NCBI RefSeq assembly: GCF_001717955.1
Contig: NZ_CP014168.1
Span: 992,001 to 1,056,000 of the forward strand
From: Sphingomonas panacis
GTDB lineage: Bacteria > Pseudomonadota > Alphaproteobacteria > Sphingomonadales > Sphingomonadaceae
Direction: 5' to 3'
DNA: 64,000 nucleotides
The notes under the pieces were generated by a model. The model did no database searches. It saw only the letters and a list, made by a program, of their open reading frames with translations, and was not told where the DNA came from. The translations under genes and the position numbers were made by a program. Below are positions 1-7,615 of this stretch, piece after piece. Positions within the stretch are counted from its first letter, which is position 1. Each line of letters opens with the position of its first letter.

Positions 1-581
1 CGATGGAAGCCCTGGTCAACGACGGGCTGCTCGAACGGCGGCGCGGCGCGGGCACGTTCGTGTCGAACGCACCGGCGGAGAAGGAGCCCGGCCGAGTCGA
101 GAAGAGCTTCTCGATGCTGTCTTCCTTCACCGAGGACATGCTGGCGCGTGGGCGTAGGCCATCGAGCGAGTGGATCGACCGATCGGAAGGGTCGGTGACG
201 CCCGAGGAAGCGCTGGCGATGGGCATGTCACCGGGATCGCGCGTGTTCCGCTTCCAGCGCATCCGCTTCGCCGATGGCGAGACGATGGCGATCGAATATG
301 CCGCAGTGCCAGGCTGGGGGCTGAACGGCCTCGAGGATGTCGAGACCTCGCTCTATGGCGCGCTCGAGGCGCATGGCAACCGGCCGGTGCGCGCGTTGCA
401 GCGCGTGCGCGCGATCGGCTTCGAGCCGGAACAGGCGGAGCTGCTCGGCATCCAGCCGGGCGATCCGGGGCTGCTGATCGAGCGCCGCGCGTTCGCCGCC
501 GACGGGCGCATCATCGAGGTGACGCATTCCTATTATCGCGGCGACGCTTACGATCTGGTCGCCGAGCTTCACCACATCTAA
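1..581 (+). CDS. GntR-family regulator with UTRA ligand domain, 5' end outside window
   Basis: Partial gene; the frame is open at the left edge, so the first helices of the DNA-binding domain are missing. What remains starts with the wing of a GntR winged helix (GLLERRRGAGTFVSN). About 150 residues follow that match the HutC/NagR-type UTRA domain (SRVFRFQRIRFADGETMAIE, then LLIERRAFAADGRIIEVTHS and a final YRGDAYDL). UTRA domains bind small effectors, in NagR/DasR proteins phosphorylated amino sugars. The gene converges on nagE with only 6 bp between the stops. A GntR regulator beside nagE, nagF, a SIS-domain deaminase and nagA repeats the Pseudomonas aeruginosa nag gene content. It is probably the GlcNAc-6-P or GlcN-6-P responsive repressor, but the effector is inferred. 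Confidence 0.85.
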   Translation, partial: MEALVNDGLLERRRGAGTFVSNAPAEKEPGRVEKSFSMLSSFTEDMLARGRRPSSEWIDRSEGSVTPEEALAMGMSPGSRVFRFQRIRFADGETMAIEYAAVPGWGLNGLEDVETSLYGALEAHGNRPVRALQRVRAIGFEPEQAELLGIQPGDPGLLIERRAFAADGRIIEVTHSYYRGDAYDLVAELHHI

Positions 582-587
582 GCGGCG

Positions 588-2291
588 TCAGTCGCCAAAC
601 CAGCCGCGCAGCTCCGCCGGCGCGAACAGCACCTGCCACCCGCCCCGCACCTGCACGACGCCACGCGCGCCGAGCCGGGCGAGCACTTCCGCGTCGAGGG
701 TCGCCGTATCGCCGAGCAGCAGCCGCCCGTCGATCGCCCGCGCGCCACGCACCGCGCCGGCACCGCCGAGCGCGGCGACCAATGCCGGCGGCATCCGCGC
801 CGGATCGGCGGTGCGCTCCGCCTGTATCGGCGCCGTCGTTACCGGCTTGGCGGGCCGACCGGCGGCGCCGCGAATCTCGACGGCGATCTGGTCCGCCTGC
901 GGGCCGAGCACGACCTGCAGCGCCTGTGGGGAGGGCCGCACGAAGCCTTTCGCGCCCAGGCGGCGGAGCGCCGCCTCGTCGACCGCCGCCTGATCGTTCA
1001 CGACCAGCCGAAGCCGCGTCGTGCAGGCGCCGATCTCGCGGAGATTGTCGGCACCGCCAAGCGCGGCGAGGAACGTGGCCCCGCGCTCGCTGGCGGCGAT
1101 CGGCGCTCCACTTTCGACAGGTTCGTCCTCACGCCCAGGGGTTTGCAGGTTGAAGCGCACGATGGCGAAGCGGAAGGCGCCATAATAGATCGCCGCATAG
1201 GCCAGCCCGACCGGCAGCAGCATGAGCGGGCGCTGCGCCTTGGGGAAGTTCAGCACATAATCGAACAGCCCCGCCGAAAAGCCGAAGCCGAGGTGCGAAC
1301 CAAGCAGCGCCATCAGCGACATCGCCGCGCCGGTCAGCACCGCATGGAGCGCGAACAGACCGGGCGCGAGGAACATGAAGCTGAACTCGACCGGCTCGGT
1401 GACGCCGGTGAGGAACGACGTCGCCGCCAGACTCAGCAACATGCCGCCGGTCGCCTTGCGGCGTTCCGGTTTGGCGGTGTGGTACATCGCGAGGCACGCC
1501 GCCGGCAGCCCGAACATCATCACCGGGAAGAAGCCGCTCATGAACGCACCCGCGCTCGGATCGCCTGCGAAGAAGCGGCGCAGGTCGCCGGTGACGCCAT
1601 GATAATCTCCCAGCACGAACCAGGCGATGTTGTTGAGAATGTGGTGAAGCCCCGTCACCAGCAGCAGACGGTTGAGCAGCCCATAGACGAACAGGCCGGC
1701 ACTGCCGCTGGCCAGCGCCGCCGTGCTGATCGTGTTGACGGCATGGTCGATCGCCGGGAAGCTCGCGCCGACGATACCGGCAAGCGCAAGGCCGGCCACG
1801 CCGCTGACGATCGGCACGAAACGGCGGCCGCCGAAGAAGGCGAGATATTCGGGTAGGCGGATCGCCGAGAAGCGATTGTAGCCAAGCCCGCCGACAATGC
1901 CGGAGAGGATGCCGAGCGGCACCGAGACGCGGTCGATCTGCGCGCCCCGCCACCCCGCCGTCACCGCCGCCTGCGCGGCCTCCGGCACGCCCGCGAGCGC
2001 CGCCGGCGGCACCGCCAGCAGCGCCTTGGCGCCTTCGGTGGCGATCAGGAAGCAGACCACGCCGGCGAGCGGCGCGGCGCCATTGCCATCACGCGCGAAC
2101 CCGGTGGCGACGCCGATCGCGAACAGCAAACCGAGATTGGCGAACATCGCGTTGCCCGCCGCGCTCACGAAATCCAGCCCGAACAGATCGGCTTGCCCCA
2201 GCCGCAGCAGCAGCGCCGCCACCGGCAGCACCGCGATCGGCAGCATCAGCGCGCGACCGAGGCTTTGCAGATGTTGCAGGATCGATTTCAC
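588..2291 (-). CDS. nagE: N-acetylglucosamine PTS permease, EIIC-EIIB with an extra degenerate EIIB
   Basis: Inner-membrane PTS permease of 567 residues that imports and phosphorylates GlcNAc to GlcNAc-6-phosphate. Residues 1-380 are the glucose-family EIIC domain (MLPIAVLPVAALLLRLG near the start, GLHHILNN around 214-221, TGVTEPVEF around 295-303). Residues 405-475 are EIIB with the phosphorylated cysteine at C423 (GACTTRLRL). There is no EIIA domain; that is supplied by the next gene upstream. Residues 500-562 repeat the EIIB pattern but have Ile520 where the cysteine should be. I chose the GTG start at 2291 because it overlaps the upstream stop as GTGA and begins the canonical EIIC N-terminus; a longer reading frame upstream encodes nothing recognisable. 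Last gene of the nag operon. Confidence 0.92.
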   Translation of the reverse strand: MKSILQHLQSLGRALMLPIAVLPVAALLLRLGQADLFGLDFVSAAGNAMFANLGLLFAIGVATGFARDGNGAAPLAGVVCFLIATEGAKALLAVPPAALAGVPEAAQAAVTAGWRGAQIDRVSVPLGILSGIVGGLGYNRFSAIRLPEYLAFFGGRRFVPIVSGVAGLALAGIVGASFPAIDHAVNTISTAALASGSAGLFVYGLLNRLLLVTGLHHILNNIAWFVLGDYHGVTGDLRRFFAGDPSAGAFMSGFFPVMMFGLPAACLAMYHTAKPERRKATGGMLLSLAATSFLTGVTEPVEFSFMFLAPGLFALHAVLTGAAMSLMALLGSHLGFGFSAGLFDYVLNFPKAQRPLMLLPVGLAYAAIYYGAFRFAIVRFNLQTPGREDEPVESGAPIAASERGATFLAALGGADNLREIGACTTRLRLVVNDQAAVDEAALRRLGAKGFVRPSPQALQVVLGPQADQIAVEIRGAAGRPAKPVTTAPIQAERTADPARMPPALVAALGGAGAVRGARAIDGRLLLGDTATLDAEVLARLGARGVVQVRGGWQVLFAPAELRGWFGD

Positions 2292-4795
2292 AGCCCCAGC
2301 TCCTCCAGCAACGCCGCCGCGAGCGCACGGACCTCGGCGGCGGTCGAGACCCGCAAGACCGCCGCCGCGAGCGTACGGCAGCGATCGACCGAAACCCCAC
2401 GCACCAAAGCCTTCACCTCGGCGACCGCCGCCGGCGCGGCGGACAATTTGGTGACGCCGAGGCCGATCAGGATCGGCACGGCGAGGCGATCCGAGGCGAG
2501 GCCGCCGCACACGCCGACCGGCTTGCCGTGCAGCGCGGCACCGCGACAGCATTGGTCGATCATGCGCAGCACCGCCGGATCGAGCCCGTCGACGCTACCG
2601 GCCACCGCCGGATTGCCGCGATCCATCGCCAGCACATATTGGGTGAGGTCGTTGGTGCCGATCGACAGGAAATCGCATTCCGCCGCGAGCCCGTCCGCCA
2701 TCACCGCCGCCGCCGGCGTCTCGACCATCACGCCGAGCGGCATGTCGGCGCCGAGACCGAGCGCGGCGCTTGCCGCGTCCAGCGCGGCACGCACCGCGCG
2801 TAGTTCGGAAACCTTGGCGATCATCGGCGCCATCACGCGGACATCGCCCGCTTGGCTTGCGCGCAGCACCGCGCGCAACTGGGTGGCGAGGATGTCGGGG
2901 CGCGCCAGCGCGACGCGGATACCGCGCAGGCCCAGCGCGGGGTTCTCCTCGGGCGCGATCGGCAGATAGGGCGCTGGCTTGTCGCCGCCGATGTCGAGCA
3001 GGCGGATGACGAGCGGGCGACCCGCCAGCGCGCGGGCGATCGCGGCATGGTCCGCCGCCTGTTCGTCCTCGTCGGGCGCGGTGGCGCGATCGAGGAACAG
3101 GAATTCGGTACGGAGCAGCCCGCACCCCTCCGCGCCGCCGGCAACAGCGGGCGCGGCTTCCGCGAGCTTGCCGAGGTTGGCGGACACTTCGATTCGGATG
3201 CCATCGGTGGTGCGGCCTTCCAGCGCGGCAGCGGCCTGCGCCGCCGCCTTGCGGACGGCGCGCCGTGCGGCTTCGCCCTGCGCCTGCTGCCATGTGGCTG
3301 CATCCGGGTCGATCGCGAGCGTTCCCGCCGCCGTGTCGAGCACCAGCGGCGTACCCGCCGCGATGGCCAGCACCTGCGGGCCGGCGGCGACGAGCGCGGG
3401 AATGCCGCGGCTGGCGGCGATGATCGCGACATGCGAGGTCGGCCCGCCGCGCGCGGTGACGATGCCAGCGACCAAAGCGGGATCGAGCGACGCGACTTGC
3501 GACGGCACCAGATCGTCCGCCAGCAGGATCGCGTCGGCAGGCAGCGCGACGGCGGGCGCGATCTGGCCGGCGAGCCGCCATTGCAATTGCACTTCGACGT
3601 CGATCAGGTCGTCGGCACGCTCGGCGATGTGTGGATCAGGCGCGGCGCGGAGCGCATCGGCCTGATCGCGCATGACATGTCGCCACGCGACGGCGGCGCT
3701 GTCCCCCATATCGATCCGGGCATGGGTGCGCTCGATCAGGTCTTCGTCGTCGAGCAAGGCGCGGTGCGCGGCGACGATGGCGCGTTGCTCGGCGCTGGCC
3801 GTGCCGCTCCCGGTTTCGAGTGCGACACCCAGCGCCGCCAAGGCTTCGGCGAAACGCGCTCGTTCGGGCGCGGCGCCTTCGCTGGTTTGCGCAAGGATCG
3901 GCTCGGGCCGGACGAAATGCGCGGCGATGCCGGTCGCGAAGCCGGGTGATGCCGCGACGCCGGTCAGGATGCCGTCACGCGGCGGCGGTACGGGCGCGGC
4001 GGGCTTCGGAAGCGCCGGCGCTGCGAGCGGCGTGCCCTCGCCCATGCCCGTCGCGATCAGATCGGCGACGGCATCGGCGGCGGCTTGCGCGTCCGCACCC
4101 GAGGCGGCGATCGTCAGCGTATCGCCGTGCGCAACCGCCAGCGTCATCATCGCGCTCGGGCTGCGTAAGCGCGCGTCGCGCCTGTCCTTGATCGCGCGCA
4201 CCTCCGCATCGAAGCTTCGTGCCAGTTCGGCGAGCTTCGCACAGGGACGCGCATGAAGCCCATGCGCGAGCGGAACGCGCAGCGTGCGGCTGGCCGATGC
4301 GGTGAAAGCGGGCTTGTCGTCGGCGCGGTCGTCAGGCTGACCGGCGGCAAGCGTCAGCAAAGGCTCGCCGCGCCGAATCCGGCCCGGCTCGGCGCGCCAC
4401 GCGATCGCGAAGCCGCCCTCGGTCACGACGATCGGGGTGACGAGGCTCTTCGCCCCCGCCGCGACCGTGGCGAGATCGACCTTGAGCAGCGGCGCGCCCA
4501 CATCCACGCGCTGCCCCGCCCGAACCAGCGGCGTGAAGCCCGCGCCGCCGAGGCTCACCGTCTCCAGCCCGACATGCATCAGCAGCACCGGCCCCGCATC
4601 GAGCCGCAGCGTCACCGCATGGCCCGCTTCATGGACCGAGACGATCACGCCCGCCGCCGGCGCGTGGAGCATGTCCGCGAGCGGGTCGATCGCCACGCCA
4701 TCGCCGAGCAGCCGGTCGGCGAACACCGCATCCGGCACGTCGGCGAGCGGAACGAGCCAGCCGTCGATCGGCGCGACGAGCGTGAGGCGTGTCAT
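2288..4795 (-). CDS. nagF: PTS fusion EIIA(Glc)-HPr-enzyme I for N-acetylglucosamine
   Basis: Cytoplasmic 835-residue fusion that carries phosphate from PEP to NagE. The EIIA(Glc)-type domain (1-150) keeps the two active-site histidines, H59 and H74 (LLMHVGLETVSL). HPr (about 170-255) has H181 in HGLHARP. Enzyme I (about 275-835) has H455 in GGPTSHVAII and the C-terminal PEP-binding barrel (GTNDLTQYVLAMDRGN). All three phosphorelay steps are therefore on one chain, ordered A-H-I, as in P. aeruginosa NagF. It overlaps nagA upstream (ATGA) and nagE downstream (GTGA) by 4 nt each, which points to translational coupling and near-equal expression. No other PTS permease is visible here, so the fusion looks dedicated to NagE. 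Confidence 0.94.
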   Translation of the reverse strand: MTRLTLVAPIDGWLVPLADVPDAVFADRLLGDGVAIDPLADMLHAPAAGVIVSVHEAGHAVTLRLDAGPVLLMHVGLETVSLGGAGFTPLVRAGQRVDVGAPLLKVDLATVAAGAKSLVTPIVVTEGGFAIAWRAEPGRIRRGEPLLTLAAGQPDDRADDKPAFTASASRTLRVPLAHGLHARPCAKLAELARSFDAEVRAIKDRRDARLRSPSAMMTLAVAHGDTLTIAASGADAQAAADAVADLIATGMGEGTPLAAPALPKPAAPVPPPRDGILTGVAASPGFATGIAAHFVRPEPILAQTSEGAAPERARFAEALAALGVALETGSGTASAEQRAIVAAHRALLDDEDLIERTHARIDMGDSAAVAWRHVMRDQADALRAAPDPHIAERADDLIDVEVQLQWRLAGQIAPAVALPADAILLADDLVPSQVASLDPALVAGIVTARGGPTSHVAIIAASRGIPALVAAGPQVLAIAAGTPLVLDTAAGTLAIDPDAATWQQAQGEAARRAVRKAAAQAAAALEGRTTDGIRIEVSANLGKLAEAAPAVAGGAEGCGLLRTEFLFLDRATAPDEDEQAADHAAIARALAGRPLVIRLLDIGGDKPAPYLPIAPEENPALGLRGIRVALARPDILATQLRAVLRASQAGDVRVMAPMIAKVSELRAVRAALDAASAALGLGADMPLGVMVETPAAAVMADGLAAECDFLSIGTNDLTQYVLAMDRGNPAVAGSVDGLDPAVLRMIDQCCRGAALHGKPVGVCGGLASDRLAVPILIGLGVTKLSAAPAAVAEVKALVRGVSVDRCRTLAAAVLRVSTAAEVRALAAALLEELGL

Positions 4796-5973
4796 CGGCC
4801 GGTCAATTCCCCTTCAGCGCGCGCGTCGGATGCTTCCTTGCCCGCGACCTTCACCCCCCCGATCCAGGTCTGGACCGGCTGGAGATCGGCATCGAGGACG
4901 ACGAAATCGGCGCGCATCCCCGGTGCCAGCGTGCCGCGTTCACGATCGAGGCCGAGGAAGGCGGCAGGCGAACCGCTTGCCATCCGGCTCACCAGCCGCA
5001 GGTCGGCGCCGGTCGCCGCGCGCATCGTCCGCACCGCCTGCGCCATGTCGAGATGCGCGCCGGCGAGCGTGCCGTCCTCGCCCTCGCACACACCGTTGCG
5101 CACGGTCATGCGGCGGCCGTTGAGCAGGAACGACTCTTCGCTCGAACCGACACTCGGCATCGCATCGGTGACGAGCATCAGCCGGTCGGCACCCTTGACG
5201 CGCAGCGCGACGTCGAGCGCGGCGGGCGCGACATGCACGCCGTCCGCGATCAGGCCGCACCAGATGCGGTCGTCGGTGAAGGCCGCGCCGACCACGCCCG
5301 GCGCACGGTGCAGCAGCGGCGACATCGCATTGTAGAGATGGGTTACGCCGGTGATGCCGGCGGCGAAGCCCACCTGCGCCTGATCATAGGTGGCGTCGGT
5401 ATGCCCTGCGCTGAGGATGACACCCGCCGCCGCCAGCCGCGAAATATCCTGCGCCGCCACGATGTCGGGCGCCAGCGTCATCATCACCACGCCGCGACGC
5501 GGCGCACACAGCATGTCGATGACCTTGCGGTCGAGCGCGCGGATCAACGACGGATCGTGGATGCCCTTGCGCGCACCGCTGATGAACGGCCCTTCGATAT
5601 GGATACCGATGATGCCGGGCACGCCAGCCACGATCGCCGCATCGACCGCGTCGAGCGCGGCGGCGATCGCCTCGTGCGTGTCGCTGATCAGCGTCGGCAG
5701 CAACGCCGTCGTGCCGAAGCGCGCGTGCGCGGCGGCGATCGCCGCCAGCCCATCAACGGTCAGCGCGTTGTTGAACAGCACGCCGCCGCCGCCATTGACC
5801 TGCGTGTCGATAAAGCCCGGCAGCAGCCAGCCGCCCTCAAGGTCGATCGTGATATCGCTTGGACCAGCCGGATCGATCGCATGCAGACGCCCGCCCGCCA
5901 GGACGAGATTGGCAGCCGGCAGGATTACGTCGCCGAAGAGGATCTGCCCGCCGTGGACCGTGATACTGGTCAT
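4792..5973 (-). CDS. nagA: N-acetylglucosamine-6-phosphate deacetylase
   Basis: Cytoplasmic amidohydrolase, 393 residues, that removes acetate from GlcNAc-6-P to give glucosamine-6-P. The chain has the expected NagA landmarks: PGFIDTQVNGGGGVLFNN near residue 55, the metal-binding glutamate region IGIHIEGPFISG near 123, SAGHTDATYDQA, THLYNAMSPL, the substrate loop LIADGVHVAP, and LVTDAMPSVGS carrying the catalytic aspartate. Length is normal for the family. It sits between the SIS-domain deaminase gene and the PTS fusion with 4-nt ATGA overlaps on both sides, so import, deacetylation and deamination are encoded in one transcript. Confidence 0.96.
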   Translation of the reverse strand: MTSITVHGGQILFGDVILPAANLVLAGGRLHAIDPAGPSDITIDLEGGWLLPGFIDTQVNGGGGVLFNNALTVDGLAAIAAAHARFGTTALLPTLISDTHEAIAAALDAVDAAIVAGVPGIIGIHIEGPFISGARKGIHDPSLIRALDRKVIDMLCAPRRGVVMMTLAPDIVAAQDISRLAAAGVILSAGHTDATYDQAQVGFAAGITGVTHLYNAMSPLLHRAPGVVGAAFTDDRIWCGLIADGVHVAPAALDVALRVKGADRLMLVTDAMPSVGSSEESFLLNGRRMTVRNGVCEGEDGTLAGAHLDMAQAVRTMRAATGADLRLVSRMASGSPAAFLGLDRERGTLAPGMRADFVVLDADLQPVQTWIGGVKVAGKEASDARAEGELTGR

Positions 5974-7052
5974 CGCGTCCGCGTCACCTTCGCGAGATAG
6001 GGGGGCTGATCGGGATCATAGCCGCGTGCCAGCGCGAGCGCGTTGACCATTCGGTAGAAGCTGGCGATCATCACGATCGGCGCGAGTTCGGGCGAAACCG
6101 AAAGCGCGGGCAGCCGTTCGATCGCCGGGTGCGAGGCCTCCGAAGCGCCGGCGAGCCAGACGCGCGCGCCGCGTTCGGCGAAGGTATCGGCCAGCGCGCG
6201 GACATCCTCGCCCGCGACGCCACCGGTATCGAACGCGATCACCGGGAAGCCCGCCTGGACGATCGCCATCGGGCCATGCCGCACCTCGGCCGAGCTGAAC
6301 GCCTCGCCGTGGAGGCCACAGGTTTCCTTGAGCTTGAGCGCCGCTTCCTGCGCAATCGCGAGGCCGTAGCCACGGCTGACCAGGAACAGGTTGGTCGCAT
6401 CCTGAAGCCCGCGCGTCACCGAAGACCAGTCGAGCGCGAAGGCGGTGTCGACCAGCGCGGGGAGCGCGGCGAGGTCGGCGCGCAGCGCATCGTCGTCGCG
6501 CCAGGCCGCCACGATCGCGGCGATGCCGGCGAGCGAGGCGATATAGGATTTGGTCGCCGCGACCGATTTTTCCGGCCCGGCGCAGAGCGGCAGCATGACA
6601 TCGGCGACATCGGCAAGCGGCGAGGTCTCGTCATTGACCAGCGCGACGACCAATGCACCCGATGCGCGTTGCCGTTCGACCGTAGCCAACAGGTCCGGGC
6701 TGCGGCCCGATTGCGAAATCGCGATGCACACTGTCGAGGCGCCCGCGTCCGGCTGCGCAGGCTGCGCGTCATAGAGCGATACGGTGGAGAAGGCCGCCGA
6801 AACGGTGGGTACGCCGAGCAAAGTCTCGACCATGTATTTCGCATAGGTCGCGGCATGGTCCGACGATCCGCGCGCGCAGGTGACGACCATCGCGGGGGAA
6901 AGCGCGCGCAGCCGCGTGCCGAGCATCGTGAGCGTATCGCGGTTGCGATCGAGAAAGCGCGCGATCGTGGCGCCGGCTTCGCCCGCCTCCGTATACATCA
7001 GCGTCGCGGCGACCGCCGCGCCGGACTCGTGGTCCGCCATCTGCAAGCTCAC
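5970..7052 (-). CDS. SIS-domain glucosamine-6-phosphate deaminase (NagB-II type)
   Basis: Two tandem SIS (sugar isomerase) domains in 360 residues, without the glutaminase domain of GlmS. Sugar-phosphate binding segments are visible: CARGSSDHAATYAKYMVE near 59-76, ISQSGRSPDLLA near 112-123, and in the second half FSSAEVRHGPMAI. Proteins of this type in nag operons are NagB-II deaminases that turn glucosamine-6-P into fructose-6-P and ammonia. No classical NagB is present in the window, so this fills the step. I chose GTG at 7052 because GGAGGT lies 5 nt upstream (complement at 7058-7063); an in-frame ATG at 7040 has no comparable site. First gene of the leftward nag operon. Confidence 0.88.
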   Translation of the reverse strand: MSLQMADHESGAAVAATLMYTEAGEAGATIARFLDRNRDTLTMLGTRLRALSPAMVVTCARGSSDHAATYAKYMVETLLGVPTVSAAFSTVSLYDAQPAQPDAGASTVCIAISQSGRSPDLLATVERQRASGALVVALVNDETSPLADVADVMLPLCAGPEKSVAATKSYIASLAGIAAIVAAWRDDDALRADLAALPALVDTAFALDWSSVTRGLQDATNLFLVSRGYGLAIAQEAALKLKETCGLHGEAFSSAEVRHGPMAIVQAGFPVIAFDTGGVAGEDVRALADTFAERGARVWLAGASEASHPAIERLPALSVSPELAPIVMIASFYRMVNALALARGYDPDQPPYLAKVTRTR

Positions 7053-7233
7053 TGAGTACCTCCGTCTGACAGGAACGGCGACCGCGCGCCGAAGGAGACG
7101 CCCCGCCACATCGGGACGGCAGCCTGTGTGCCGGCATTATGCATGGTTCGGATGCCATGACAATGGTATCTTATGTGTATTTTTTTGGGCGAATAAGCGC
7201 GGTCGTACAAAGACACCTCGCATGCGCCGCCCT

Positions 7234-7247
7234 AATATCTCGATATT
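7234..7247. promoter_or_regulatory. Perfect 14-bp palindrome, candidate operator
   Basis: AATATC-TC-GATATT in the middle of the nag / TonB-receptor divergent gap. The position suits a regulator controlling both directions. Which protein binds is not known. Confidence 0.4.
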
Positions 7248-7495
7248 GATTGCGAGGCACACGATCCTCGCGTAATTTTATTGCGAAACGTCAAGGTGCA
7301 TCCGGCGCTTGAGGCCGATTCGCTCTCGCTTATGACGGGGCCATGCGCCCGCTTTCCCAAACTCGGCAACGGAGAGGATTTTCCGCGATGTGCGGGTGCA
7401 CACTATCTCCCTGACATTCAGATACTTTTCTCGCTGTTTGCGATACCAATTCGTCGGCCTGTCTACACATGTTATGTTTCTGTCTTTATTTTTGC

Positions 7496-7524
7496 TTGAC
7501 AGGCAACAGACTTCTCCATGACAC
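7496..7524 (+). promoter_or_regulatory. Candidate promoter of the TonB-receptor gene
   Basis: A perfect TTGACA at 7496-7501 could be a -35 box; the matching -10 near 7518-7524 (ATGACAC) is poor. It lies about 115 bp upstream of the receptor start and about 27 bp downstream of the TGTCTACACA box, where a repressor could interfere. Confidence 0.3.
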
Positions 7525-7615
7525 TCGGATTACAGACGCAGGGATTCAGTGCGCCAGAAAAGGGCGAAAAGCCCGTGCGCGGCACGCAACGACTATAGCA
7601 CAAGAGGGGGTTTTC

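Larger units (their letters stand above)
7053..7615. other. Divergent regulatory gap between the nag operon and the TonB-receptor operon
   Basis: 563 bp with no convincing gene and visibly lower GC than its neighbours. It must hold the promoters of the leftward nag operon and the rightward TonB-receptor/GH89 set. Notable elements are a perfect palindrome at 7234-7247, listed separately, inside a wider inverted repeat CCTCGC (7216-7221) / GCGAGG (7252-7257). TGGTATC on the plus strand near 7163 is mirrored by GATACCA at 7442-7448. A TGTCTACACA box lies at 7460-7469, whose complement TGTGTAGACA resembles operators of UTRA-type GntR proteins. These are candidates only. Confidence 0.6.

Noticed and set aside
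170..1153. Long plus-strand frame across the GntR and nagE genes (327 codons)
   Set aside because: Arg/Ala/Pro-rich with no domain pattern; it is antisense to nagE and out of frame with the regulator, a usual artefact in high-GC DNA.
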